NCBI GenBank assembly: GCA_030037885.1
Contig: JASHPU010000257.1
Location: 1 to 64,000 of the forward strand
Reading direction: 5' to 3'
Length of the DNA: 64,000 nt
Source: Xanthobacteraceae bacterium
GTDB taxonomy: Bacteria; Pseudomonadota; Alphaproteobacteria; Rhizobiales; Xanthobacteraceae
Shown here: piece by piece, positions 57,298 to 64,000 of the stretch
Numbering within the stretch: position 1 is the stretch's first letter
Layout of the letters: each line of letters begins with the position of its first letter
Position numbers and translations under genes: made by a program
Notes under the pieces: generated by a model
What the model was told of the DNA's origin: nothing
Database searches by the model: none
What the model saw: only the letters and a program-made list of their open reading frames with translations

Positions 57298-57591
57298 ATG
57301 GCAACCAAACCAGCCACTACCGTCACATTGAAGCACCTTGCGGCAAGCCTTGCCGAGGACAACGAGCTTTCGAAAAAGCAGTCGGAGGCCATCCTCGCCG
57401 GACTGGTCGGGCAGATCGTCAAGCATCTGAAAAAGGGCGAGCGCATCCGCATCGGCGGGCTCGGCATCCTGCAGGTGCGCAAGCGCGCCGCCCGCATGGG
57501 CCGCAATCCCGCGACCGGCGAGCCGATCCAGATCAAGGCCAGCAAGAAGGTCGCCTTCCGCGCCTCGAAAGAACTCAAAGAGGCGATCTGA
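57298..57591 (+). CDS. HU/IHF-family DNA-binding protein
   Basis: 97 residues. Helical N-terminal half (KHLAASLAEDNELSKKQSEA), then IGGLGILQVRKRAARMGRNP and ATGEPIQIKASKKVAFRAS, the DNA-gripping arm of the HU family. It is slightly longer than HupB (90) and begins with ATKPATTVT before the fold. The ATG at 57298 has a GAGGAGG site. A nucleoid role is expected; whether it is the main HU is unclear. Confidence 0.92.
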   Translation: MATKPATTVTLKHLAASLAEDNELSKKQSEAILAGLVGQIVKHLKKGERIRIGGLGILQVRKRAARMGRNPATGEPIQIKASKKVAFRASKELKEAI

Positions 57592-57769
57592 TTTTTCGGA
57601 GGACGGTGAACGGGACAGATGACGGAAGGCGGAGAGCCCGTCTTCCGTACCCTGTTGCTTGCTCGCTGTTCTGGCCAAGCGAGGCGGTTGGGCGCTTGCG
57701 CCTAGCCTTCAGAGTTTACTTTTCCCCGCCACCTACGGGCGCTGGCGTGTGCCATCAACACGCGACACA

Positions 57770-58009
57770 TCTACAATCTTTTCTTCGTAAAGGCTCGGCC
57801 AGAGGGGGGACTTCAGGTATTTCTCAAACGGGAATGCTTGCGCATCATCCGAGAAGGCTACGTAGCTCTTCAGCTTCCGTGGTGCATACTTGGACGTCTA
57901 TGACACTTCCTTCGCATTGTGCCTTGCCATCTGCTCCTTCAAATCGGCGGCAATGCCAGTGTAATAACGGTCAGGAACTCGAGCTTTGAAGGATAGAGAC
58001 GGACCTCAT
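57770..58009 (-). pseudogene. broken GIY-YIG nuclease gene (UPF0213-like)
   Basis: Minus-strand frames spell out a GIY-YIG domain in pieces: MRSVSILQSSSS from the ATG at 58009, then after a frameshift near 57977 DRYYTGIAADLKEQMARHNA, then an in-frame TAG at 57898-57900, then TSKYAPRKLKSYVAFSDDAQ and FEKYLKSP. A further frameshift near the end leads to RRKDC. With at least two shifts and a stop it cannot make the intact protein. It lies 120 bases from tRNA-Val. Confidence 0.8.
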
Positions 58010-58128
58010 TACCCTCTCCAGCCCGCGTTCGTGTCTCCGGCACTTCGGCGCGGCAGCCTTCGCTCTTCGAGCTTCCACCAAATCGGCAATTGGCTGGCTC
58101 GCCGAGCCGAAGCTCGACGAGCGAAGGC

Positions 58129-58204
58129 TGGTGGGCGGTGACGGACTCGAACCGCCGACTTTCTGCGTGTAAAGCAGACGCTCTACCGCCTGAGCTAACC
58201 GCCC
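58129..58204 (-). tRNA. tRNA-Val (TAC)
   Basis: On the minus strand the acceptor GGGCGGT pairs with ACCGCCC, the D arm is GCTCAGGCGGTAGAGC, the anticodon loop TTTACAC gives TAC, and the T arm has GGTTCGAGTCC. Discriminator A, CCA encoded; 76 nt. Confidence 0.97.
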
Positions 58205-58357
58205 TCGCAGGCAGATGTATCGCCGTGCTGTGCTGCCGCGCAAGCGCTTTGCGATCCCGCCAACGCGATCCGTCAGCTGCCATCGCTCTTTAACGCGTAG
58301 TGCGCTAAAATGCTTGTGTGCCGCCGCGGTCGACCGGCAGGCCAGGAAGGGAACGCC

Positions 58358-58636
58358 ATGATCCGCATCGGGACACTGACGCTCGCTTGGCTCCTCGGCA
58401 GCGCCGCTGTCGCGCTGGCGCAGTTTCCGCCGCAACCCGGCGCACCAAAGTGTGCGTCGCCGTCGCAAGGCACGCCGCAAGAGCGCGCCGCCTGTCAGCC
58501 GGATGTGACCAGATTCTGTCAGGCCGAGTTGAAGACCAATGAATGCGACGTGTTCGCCATTCTCGGTTGCCTGCAACGCAATCGCGCCCGCCTCGGCGCG
58601 CCATGCCGGCAAGTCCTGATCAGGAACGGCCAGTGA
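58358..58636 (+). CDS. small secreted cysteine-rich protein
   Basis: 92 residues. Signal peptide LTLAWLLGSAAVALAQ (7-22), Pro-rich linker, then five cysteines in ERAACQPDVTRFCQAEL and DVFAILGCLQRNRARLGAPC. This spacing is like the cysteine-rich repeat found in small periplasmic proteins of Bradyrhizobium. Function unknown. The ATG at 58358 follows AGGAAGG. Confidence 0.8.
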   Translation: MIRIGTLTLAWLLGSAAVALAQFPPQPGAPKCASPSQGTPQERAACQPDVTRFCQAELKTNECDVFAILGCLQRNRARLGAPCRQVLIRNGQ

Positions 58637-58695
58637 GCGCGTTGCGCCAACGCCGCCGCAACACAATGTGGCGCTGACCGCGCAATCGCCGATCG

Positions 58696-58911
58696 TCAAT
58701 CCTGATCGAAGCCGGCGAGCGACGGCGCCGCAGCATCCTCGGCTGTCACGGTCGCGGACCAGGACGGTCCACGCGCAACGTGCTCGGCAAGCAGGACCCA
58801 GGATTGCGCCAGCGTCAGCCAGAGCGCCTTGTCGCTTTCATGTTCGGAACGCTGCGCCATCGCAACGCACTCCTCGGCATAGCGGCGGTGGTTGGCGGCG
58901 GTAGTCCCCAT
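58696..58911 (-). CDS. small helical protein, relative of 27164-27367
   Basis: 71 residues with NHRRYAEECVAMAQRSEHES and DKALWLTLAQSWVLLAEHVA. The aligned Y-A-EEC...A...S...DK...L...A.SW.LLAE pattern matches the protein at 27164, so both belong to one uncharacterised rhizobial family. The C-terminus is an Ala/Ser-rich tail. GGGAG lies upstream of the ATG. Confidence 0.7.
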   Translation of the reverse strand: MGTTAANHRRYAEECVAMAQRSEHESDKALWLTLAQSWVLLAEHVARGPSWSATVTAEDAAAPSLAGFDQD

Positions 58912-59229
58912 GACACTCCCCTACGCAACGGCACTCTTGCAATTATCGGCCCCGAAGTTCGGCCTCGGCTGGATCGGTTGATGGCCGAACGCGGGCGAAG
59001 GACGCAATAATAAGGGCGATGGAACCGGCACAGGTTTGCGTTTGCTTCATGGCATAGCCCCGGCTTCTGCTGCTGAGAACCGGGCCGCCGCAATTTGGCG
59101 TCGATTTTATCGGCATCAATCCATGCAAAAATGATTAGCTGCGCTGCAACATATATTGTGCACTGCAATATAAGCGCTCTTATATTTGTTCCATGATTCC
59201 GGCGCTAGAGCCGGAAGAAAGGATGCAGA
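58912..59229. other. 318-base intergenic region upstream of the DUF1127 gene
   Basis: The right half is unusually AT-rich for this genome and contains the double dyad described at 59152-59186. The left half shows no ORF or RNA gene that I can support. Confidence 0.5.
59152..59186 (+). promoter_or_regulatory. AT-rich double inverted repeat upstream of DUF1127 gene
   Basis: TATATTG-N7-CAATATA (59152-59172, centre on GTGCAC) overlaps AATATAAG-N4-CTTATATT (59167-59186). The shared arm CAATATA could pair either way. It lies 44-78 bases before the ATG, so it is probably a regulator site or promoter. A clear -35/-10 pair could not be fixed. Confidence 0.5.
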
Positions 59230-59379
59230 ATGTTTTCCCTGATCCATTACCTGCAGGCGTGGAGGCAATACGGGGCGGCGGTCCGCGAGCTGTCCAATCT
59301 TAACGACCGCGAACTGGCCGACATCGGCATTACCCGCTCTGATATCCCCCAAGTCGCCTGGGACCACGCGCGGCGCTAA
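59230..59379 (+). CDS. DUF1127 (YjiS-like) small protein
   Basis: 49 residues: an N-terminal amphipathic helix (MFSLIHYLQAWRQYGAAV) and the DUF1127 core ELSNLNDRELADIGITRSDI. Such proteins are small, basic and often stress- or phosphate-regulated; some bind RNA in other Alphaproteobacteria. It has an AAAGGA ribosome site, its own AT-rich control region and a strong terminator, so it is a monocistronic unit. Confidence 0.9.
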   Translation: MFSLIHYLQAWRQYGAAVRELSNLNDRELADIGITRSDIPQVAWDHARR

Positions 59380-59405
59380 CGAAGAGCTGCCGGATAAACG
59401 CTGAA

Positions 59406-59440
59406 GCCTGCGCCCGCCATCGTGCGGGCGCAGGCTTTTT
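59406..59440 (+). terminator. intrinsic terminator of the DUF1127 gene
   Basis: GCCTGCGCCCGC pairs perfectly with GCGGGCGCAGGC across a six-base loop, followed by TTTTT. It starts 26 bases after the DUF1127 stop. Confidence 0.9.
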
Positions 59441-59451
59441 GGCGTCGGCGC

Positions 59452-60231
59452 CTACGAACCGGCCGGCTCCATGCCCTTGGCTTTGATGATCGGCAGGGCA
59501 TGCGGCCCGGAGAGGAATTGAACCAAGCCGCGCGCCACCGCACCGTCTTTCGCCGCGGTCGCGACGCCGGCCGCGTAAACCGTGAAGTTCTGAATCTCCG
59601 CCGGCAGCGGGCCGACCAAGGTCACGCCGGGGACGGGCAGAATTTCGCTGATCTGGTGGATGCCCAACTCGGCCTCGCCGTCGGCGATGTGGCTGGCAAC
59701 TTCGCCACCCTGAACCAGAACCGCCTTGGCGTTGACCTCCTCGGCGATGCCGAGCCGTTCCAACAGTTTTGCGACATAAATGCCGCTCGAGCCGCCTGCT
59801 TTCGGGTCGATATAGGCCACCGATTTGGCCGCAAGCAGCGCGCGCTTGAAAGCGTCAACCGTCGAAATATCGGGCAGCGGCGCGCCGGCCTTGACCACGA
59901 CGCCGACGCCGGTGCGCGCCAGATTGGCGCGGCTGCCCGGCACGATCTTGCCCTCCTTGGCGAGGCTGTCGATCGCTTCGGGGGTGAGCACGGCGACGTC
60001 GAACGTCTCGGCGCCATCGCGGATCAGCTTCAGGTGCTGGCCGACCGTGCGGTAGGTGACGTTGAGCTTGTTGCCGCTGTCCTTTTCGTACTGGGCGGCG
60101 AGCGGCGTGAGCACCTGTTTGAAGGCGCCGCCGGAGATGACGGTGACCTCGGCGGCTTGCGTGGTCTGGGACATGGCGGCCTGGGCGATGGTGACGAGCG
60201 CGAAAGCGACAACGGCGGATCTCAAGTGCAT
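59452..60231 (-). CDS. ModA-like extracellular substrate-binding protein
   Basis: 259 residues. Sec signal (SAVVAFALVTIAQAAMSQ), then EVTVISGGAFKQVLTPLAAQ, FDVAVLTPEAIDSLAKEGK and GGSSGIYVAKLLERLGIAEE. This is the ModA-type fold, but the canonical molybdate pocket is not obvious and no ModB/ModC is adjacent, so the ligand is open. The ATG at 60231 has a GAGG site; an ATG at 60246 overlapping the PEBP stop (ATGA) is an alternative. Confidence 0.8.
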   Translation of the reverse strand: MHLRSAVVAFALVTIAQAAMSQTTQAAEVTVISGGAFKQVLTPLAAQYEKDSGNKLNVTYRTVGQHLKLIRDGAETFDVAVLTPEAIDSLAKEGKIVPGSRANLARTGVGVVVKAGAPLPDISTVDAFKRALLAAKSVAYIDPKAGGSSGIYVAKLLERLGIAEEVNAKAVLVQGGEVASHIADGEAELGIHQISEILPVPGVTLVGPLPAEIQNFTVYAAGVATAAKDGAVARGLVQFLSGPHALPIIKAKGMEPAGS

Positions 60232-60242
60232 GGCACCGCGCC

Positions 60243-60740
60243 TCATCGCTTGTACAGGCCCATGATTGCCGCCTTGGCCAGCGTATTGAAATGCAGATTG
60301 AAGCCGACCACCGCCGCCGACGTATCAGGCGTGACGTCGAGCCTTTCGGCCTTCACCGCGAACACGGTGAACAGATAGCGATGCGGATGGTCGCCCTGCG
60401 GCGGGCACGGCCCGCCATAGCCGGGCGCGCCGAAATCGGTGCGGGTCGCCAGCGCGCCAGCCGGCAATCGGCCGCCGCCCGATCCGACGCCCTCGGCAAG
60501 CTCGGTGACGTTCGCCGGAATATTCACCACCAGCCAGTGCCAGAAACCGGAGCCGGTCGGCGCGTCCGGATCATAGCAGGTGACGGCGAAGCTTTTGGTG
60601 CCGTCCGGCGCCCCCGACCATTTGAGATGCGGCGATTTGTTGCCGCCGGCGCAGCCGAAGCCGAACGTGGCGGAGAGGATGAAATCGTTCGGCAGATAAT
60701 CGCCGTCCTTGAAACTGTTGCTGCTGACCGTGAATGCCAT
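60243..60740 (-). CDS. YbhB/YbcL-family PEBP protein
   Basis: 165 residues of the phosphatidylethanolamine-binding-protein fold: NKSPHLKWSGAPDGTKSFAV, CYDPDAPTGSGFWHWLVVNI (ligand pocket DPDAP and HW) and GYGGPCPPQGDHPHRYLFTV (the GxHR-type motif). No signal peptide, so cytoplasmic. It is upstream of, and probably co-transcribed with, the ModA-like gene. Role unknown. The ATG at 60740 has an AAGGAAGG site. Confidence 0.9.
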   Translation of the reverse strand: MAFTVSSNSFKDGDYLPNDFILSATFGFGCAGGNKSPHLKWSGAPDGTKSFAVTCYDPDAPTGSGFWHWLVVNIPANVTELAEGVGSGGGRLPAGALATRTDFGAPGYGGPCPPQGDHPHRYLFTVFAVKAERLDVTPDTSAAVVGFNLHFNTLAKAAIMGLYKR

Positions 60741-60841
60741 GGCGACCTTCCTTTGTCTCGTCACGGCGAAGAATAGTCGGCCCGCCGGCCGAAGAAAAGC
60801 AGCCGTTGGCGGCAGCGCCGCCGCCGTGTTAGCGAGCCGCC

Positions 60842-61315
60842 ATGCCGGTCCTGCCGCTCGCCGAGATTGCCGCGCTGTTGCCCGCGCGCGGCGCGCTGAT
60901 CGGGCTTGATCTCGGTACCAAGACCATCGGCGTTGCGGTCAGCGATCCGGATCGCCGGGTCGCGGCGCCGGTCGAAACGATTATGCGCAAACGCTTTGCC
61001 GTCGACGCACAGCGCATCCTCGCGCTTGCCGCCGAGCGCCGCACCGTCGCTTACGTGCTCGGCCTGCCGGTCAACATGGACGGCAGCGAAGGTCCGCGAG
61101 CGCAGGCGACGCGCGCCTTTGCCCGCAATCTGGAAAAGCTCACTGCGCTGCCGATCGCGCTGTGGGACGAGCGGCTGTCGACCGCCGCCGTGGAGCGCGC
61201 GCTGATCCGCGCCGCCGCCAGCCGCGCCCGGCGCAAAGCCGTCATCGACCAGCACGCGGCGACCTATATCCTGCAGGGCGCGCTCGATCGGTTGGCAGGA
61301 CTTGCTGCGCGCTGA
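60842..61315 (+). CDS. ruvX: Holliday junction resolvase RuvX (YqgF)
   Basis: 157 residues with the RNase H-like fold: LIGLDLGTKTIGVAVSDP (19-36, catalytic Asp), VLGLPVNMDGSEGPRAQ and LWDERLSTAAVERAL, ending in VIDQHAATYILQGALDR with the second acidic site. It is implicated in 16S rRNA 5' maturation and junction resolution. It is divergent from the PEBP gene and convergent on aidB. Confidence 0.95.
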   Translation: MPVLPLAEIAALLPARGALIGLDLGTKTIGVAVSDPDRRVAAPVETIMRKRFAVDAQRILALAAERRTVAYVLGLPVNMDGSEGPRAQATRAFARNLEKLTALPIALWDERLSTAAVERALIRAAASRARRKAVIDQHAATYILQGALDRLAGLAAR

Positions 61316-61336
61316 TCGACACGCCCCGATCGTCGC

Positions 61337-62965
61337 TCAGCCTTCCGGCAGCGCGCGCTGCAGAAGAAGCTGCGTCACTGATGGATCGAGTGTGGCTGTT
61401 CCGTACAATGTCGCGTGCGATTGCGTGAGCCGGGTGCGGACAAACGCGTCCGCAACAGCGACGGGCGCGCTGGCTTTCAGCGCCCGCGCGCTCGCCATCA
61501 GCGCCAACTTGCCGACGAGGGAGCGCGGATGCGCCTCATCCAAACCCGCAGCATCGCCATCGGCCAGCGCAATCCCGGTCTCATGTGACAGCGCAGCCGC
61601 CACATCAGCCTCCGCCTCGCCCTTGAGCGCGCGCAGCACGTCGAGGCACATGACGTTGCCGGAGCCTTCCCAGATGGCGTTGACCGGCGCTTCGCGGTAG
61701 AGCCGCGGCAGCATGCTTTCCTCGACGTAGCCGTTACCGCCGAGGCACTCCATGGCTTCGTAGATGAATGCCGGCGCCGTTTTGCATATCCAATATTTAG
61801 CGGCTGGCGTGACGAGCCGCGCATAGGCCGCCTCGCGCGCATCGTCGGCAGCGCGATCGAACGCGCGGCAAAGCCGCATCACCAGCGCCACCGCGCCTTC
61901 GAGCTCGAGCGCCAGGTCGGCGAGCACCGCGCGCATCATCGGCTGGTCGATAAGCCGCTTGCCGAACGCGCTGCGGTGCCGGCAATGGTGCACGGCCTGC
62001 GCCAGCGCCATGCGCATCAAGCCCGCTGAGGCGACGGCGCAATCGAGCCGGGTGAGCTGCACCATTTCCAAAATAGTACGGATGCCAGCGCCCTCCGCGC
62101 CGACCCGCCAGGCGAAGGCGTCGGCGAACTCGACTTCGCTCGAGGCATTGGAGCGATTGCCGAGCTTGTCCTTCAGGCGCTGCAGGCGCAGCGCATTGAC
62201 CGAGCCGTCGGGCCGAAACCGCGGCAGCAGAAAGCAGGTGAGCCCGTCTGGCGCCTGCGCCAGCACCAGGAAGGCGTCGCTCATCGGCGCCGACATGAAC
62301 CATTTGTGGCCGACGACGGAATAGGCTTCGCCGTTGGGCGTCGCACTCGTGGTATTGGCGCGCACATCGGTGCCGCCCTGCTTTTCCGTCATGCCCATGC
62401 CGAGCGTCATGCCGGATTTTTGCCACCACGGCCGCAATGTCGGGTCGTAGCTGCGGCTAAGCACCTTGGGCGCGATCTTGGCGAGCAGCGCCGGATCGGC
62501 GGCCAGCGCCGCCAGCGCCGCACGCGTCATGGTGATCGGGCACAGATGTCCGGTCTCGATTTGCGCCGTCATATAGAAGCGTGCCGCGCGCAAAACTTCC
62601 GAGGGCGCCGCCGCGTGCCGGCCGCTTTCGCTCCAGGTCGAGGCCTGCAGACCAGCGGCGATGCTCTCGCCCATCAGGCGGTGATAGGCCGGATGGAACG
62701 CGACGCTGTCGCTGCGAAAGCCTTTGGCGTCGAACGCATGCAGGAGCGGCGGGTTCTCGTTGGCCTCCCGGCCCAGCGCGATCATCGCCGCGCTGCCCCA
62801 ATGGCGGCCGAATGCCGACAGCGCCGCCATCAGCCCGGCGCCCCCACCGCCGTTCGCCTTGACAGCTTCCACCAACGGACCGTCGCTCGCGAATAGATCG
62901 ACGTTCTCGTAAGGCGGCGACTGGTTGAACACCTCGTGGGTATCGAAGCGCGAGCGGGCGGCCAT
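61337..62965 (-). CDS. aidB: acyl-CoA dehydrogenase, AidB type
   Basis: 542 residues. Large flavoprotein with MTEKQGGTDVRANTT (FAD/substrate loop), LGNRSNASSEVEFADAFAWR, CRHRSAFGKRLIDQPMM and MECLGGNGYVEESMLPRLYR with EAPVNAIWEGSGNV, all typical of AidB. In E. coli AidB is induced by alkylation damage. The natural substrate is uncertain. No ada-type regulator is nearby. Confidence 0.92.
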   Translation of the reverse strand: MAARSRFDTHEVFNQSPPYENVDLFASDGPLVEAVKANGGGGAGLMAALSAFGRHWGSAAMIALGREANENPPLLHAFDAKGFRSDSVAFHPAYHRLMGESIAAGLQASTWSESGRHAAAPSEVLRAARFYMTAQIETGHLCPITMTRAALAALAADPALLAKIAPKVLSRSYDPTLRPWWQKSGMTLGMGMTEKQGGTDVRANTTSATPNGEAYSVVGHKWFMSAPMSDAFLVLAQAPDGLTCFLLPRFRPDGSVNALRLQRLKDKLGNRSNASSEVEFADAFAWRVGAEGAGIRTILEMVQLTRLDCAVASAGLMRMALAQAVHHCRHRSAFGKRLIDQPMMRAVLADLALELEGAVALVMRLCRAFDRAADDAREAAYARLVTPAAKYWICKTAPAFIYEAMECLGGNGYVEESMLPRLYREAPVNAIWEGSGNVMCLDVLRALKGEAEADVAAALSHETGIALADGDAAGLDEAHPRSLVGKLALMASARALKASAPVAVADAFVRTRLTQSHATLYGTATLDPSVTQLLLQRALPEG

Positions 62966-63066
62966 GGTAAAAGACCTTGCGGAGACTCAATCGTAGCACG
63001 CCGCCCGGTTCCGCGCTTTTTTCCTCTTTTTCGGTGCATCACTCCGCCGCGCCGGCGCCGACAGGC

Positions 63067-63096
63067 TTGCCGGCACGCGCCGATTGGGCCTATAGC
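63067..63096 (+). promoter_or_regulatory. candidate promoter of the aspartate carbamoyltransferase gene
   Basis: TTGCCG (63067-63072) and TATAGC (63091-63096) are 18 bases apart. The expected transcription start is at or just before the ATG at 63106, so the mRNA may be leaderless; no ribosome site is visible. Confidence 0.4.
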
Positions 63097-63105
63097 AGCA
63101 CTTTA

Positions 63106-64000
63106 ATGACCAGGGCTCTGCCGCCGACCCGCCACATCACTTCGATCAACGACCTCAGCAACAAGGAGATCGAGACGATCTTCGAGGTCGCCCAAGGGTT
63201 TTTGCAGAACTTGGCCGACCCCAACGTTCCCTACCGCATCGGGCGGAGTACCGACCTCGCCGCCACATGCATTCTGGCGAGCCTGTTCTACGAGCCCTCG
63301 ACGCGCACGCGGCTGTCGTTCGAAAGCGCCATGCTGCGGCTCGGCGGCGCCAATATCACCAGCGCGGATCCGGCGGTGAGTTCCGCCGCCAAGGGCGAAA
63401 GCCTCGCCGACACCATCCGCGTGATCTCCAATTACTGCGACATCGTCGTCATCCGCCATCCGCGCGACGGCGCGGCGCGGCTGGCCGCCGAATATTCGCA
63501 AATTCCGGTGATCAATGGCGGCGACGGCAGCCACGAGCATCCGACCCAAACGTTGTGCGACCTGTTCACGCTGCGCACCAAGAACAAGAGTTTGCGCAAC
63601 ATGAAGATCGCGATCTCGGGCGACCTCAAAGGCAGCCGCACCATCCATTCCTTCGTCTATGCGCTGGCGCGCTTCGGCGCCACCATCGATCCCTTACCGG
63701 CGCCCGGCATGGAACTGCCGCCGCACGTCGACCGCCGCCTGCGCGAAGAATTTCACAGCCGCATGGTGTCGAAAACTTCCGGCGAGGCGGATAGCGGCGC
63801 GATCGACGCGCTCTACGTTACCGCGGACCAGCCGCATCAGCTCGCGCTGATCCCGGAGCCGGAGAAACACGAGGACATCGTCCGCAAAAAGATCGACGCG
63901 GTCTATGTCACGCGCTTTCAGAAGGAGCGCTGGGCCGAGAAGGAGCGACCCTATCCGAAGATCGACGCCAAATTCATGCGCGACGAAAAATATTCGGAAG
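63106..64000 (+). CDS. pyrB: aspartate carbamoyltransferase, N-terminal part (divergent)
   Basis: 298 residues are visible before the window ends. FYEPSTRTRLSFESAMLRLG is the carbamoyl-phosphate motif, NGGDGSHEHPTQTLCDLFTL and ISGDLKGSRTIHSFVYALAR are the ATCase-type motifs, making carbamoyl-aspartate the likely product. The region from about residue 235 is longer than in standard PyrB and has two similar stretches (DALYVTADQ and DAVYVTRFQKERW). It is not followed here by pyrC, so a second, specialised ATCase is possible. The C-terminal end is missing. Confidence 0.85.
   Translation, partial: MTRALPPTRHITSINDLSNKEIETIFEVAQGFLQNLADPNVPYRIGRSTDLAATCILASLFYEPSTRTRLSFESAMLRLGGANITSADPAVSSAAKGESLADTIRVISNYCDIVVIRHPRDGAARLAAEYSQIPVINGGDGSHEHPTQTLCDLFTLRTKNKSLRNMKIAISGDLKGSRTIHSFVYALARFGATIDPLPAPGMELPPHVDRRLREEFHSRMVSKTSGEADSGAIDALYVTADQPHQLALIPEPEKHEDIVRKKIDAVYVTRFQKERWAEKERPYPKIDAKFMRDEKYSE

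Noticed and set aside
57610-57650. Hairpin ACGGAAG/CTTCCGT after the HU gene as a terminator
   Set aside because: The stem is short with a 14-base loop and no T-tract follows.

Overview
The window is about 64 kb of GC-rich chromosome from an alphaproteobacterium of the order Hyphomicrobiales (Rhizobiales), most like Bradyrhizobium, Rhodopseudomonas or Pseudolabrys relatives. The evidence is gene order (rpsB-tsf-pyrH-frr-uppS-cdsA-dxr-rseP-bamA-lpxD-fabZ-lpxA-lpxI-lpxB, and nuoA-N-birA-rnj-mce-DUF1467-proS-lolC-lolD), use of LpxI, a short ProS, DUF3551 and DUF1127 proteins, rhizobial intergenic palindromes, and many Bug/TctC binding proteins. No plasmid, phage or CRISPR signature was seen.

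Layout. 1-375 is the end of citrate synthase. 416-16398 is one long leftward operon for translation factors, UMP kinase, isoprenoid and phospholipid precursors, site-2 protease, BamA and lipid A synthesis. It is tightly coupled by ATGA/GTGA overlaps and ends with an unusual FabH. 16428-20692 holds the tail of a decayed Bug gene and four intact Bug genes with twin-arginine-like signals. 20727-23120 is a regulator, a beta-propeller protein and an SRPBCC protein. 23208-26962 is dnaE preceded by a tiny membrane-peptide gene and a double LexA-type box. 27381-28616 is a winged-helix regulator and NusG-paralogue pair behind twin palindromic operators. 28768-29385 is a DUF3551 tandem pair. 29428-36400 holds lolD, lolC, proS, DUF1467, mce, RNase J and birA.

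36400-52249 is the complete 14-subunit complex I operon, read leftward. It carries four extra genes: a FlK-like thioesterase and a four-helix-bundle (S23/IVP) protein between nuoC and nuoD, a 36-residue membrane peptide between nuoF and nuoG, and an 88-residue membrane protein between nuoH and nuoI. The four-helix-bundle gene is bracketed by inverted arrays of a 7-base repeat. The same repeat forms the 3' end of fabH, which suggests a small insertion cassette.

52640-55596 is two more Bug genes and an alpha/beta hydrolase. The rest is small secreted proteins, HU, tRNA-Asp and tRNA-Val, a broken GIY-YIG gene, a DUF1127 gene with an AT-rich dyad promoter and strong terminator, a ModA-like binding protein, a PEBP protein, ruvX, an AidB-type acyl-CoA dehydrogenase, and a divergent aspartate carbamoyltransferase that runs off the end.

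Most promising leads: (1) the 32-residue membrane peptide behind a mirrored pair of SOS boxes, a candidate DNA-damage division inhibitor or toxin analogous to Caulobacter SidA or TisB; (2) the S23 four-helix-bundle cassette inside the nuo operon; (3) the self-contained winged-helix/NusG pair; (4) a FabH that looks imported from Bacteroidota. All product calls are by reading motifs and remembered family features; no database search was run.
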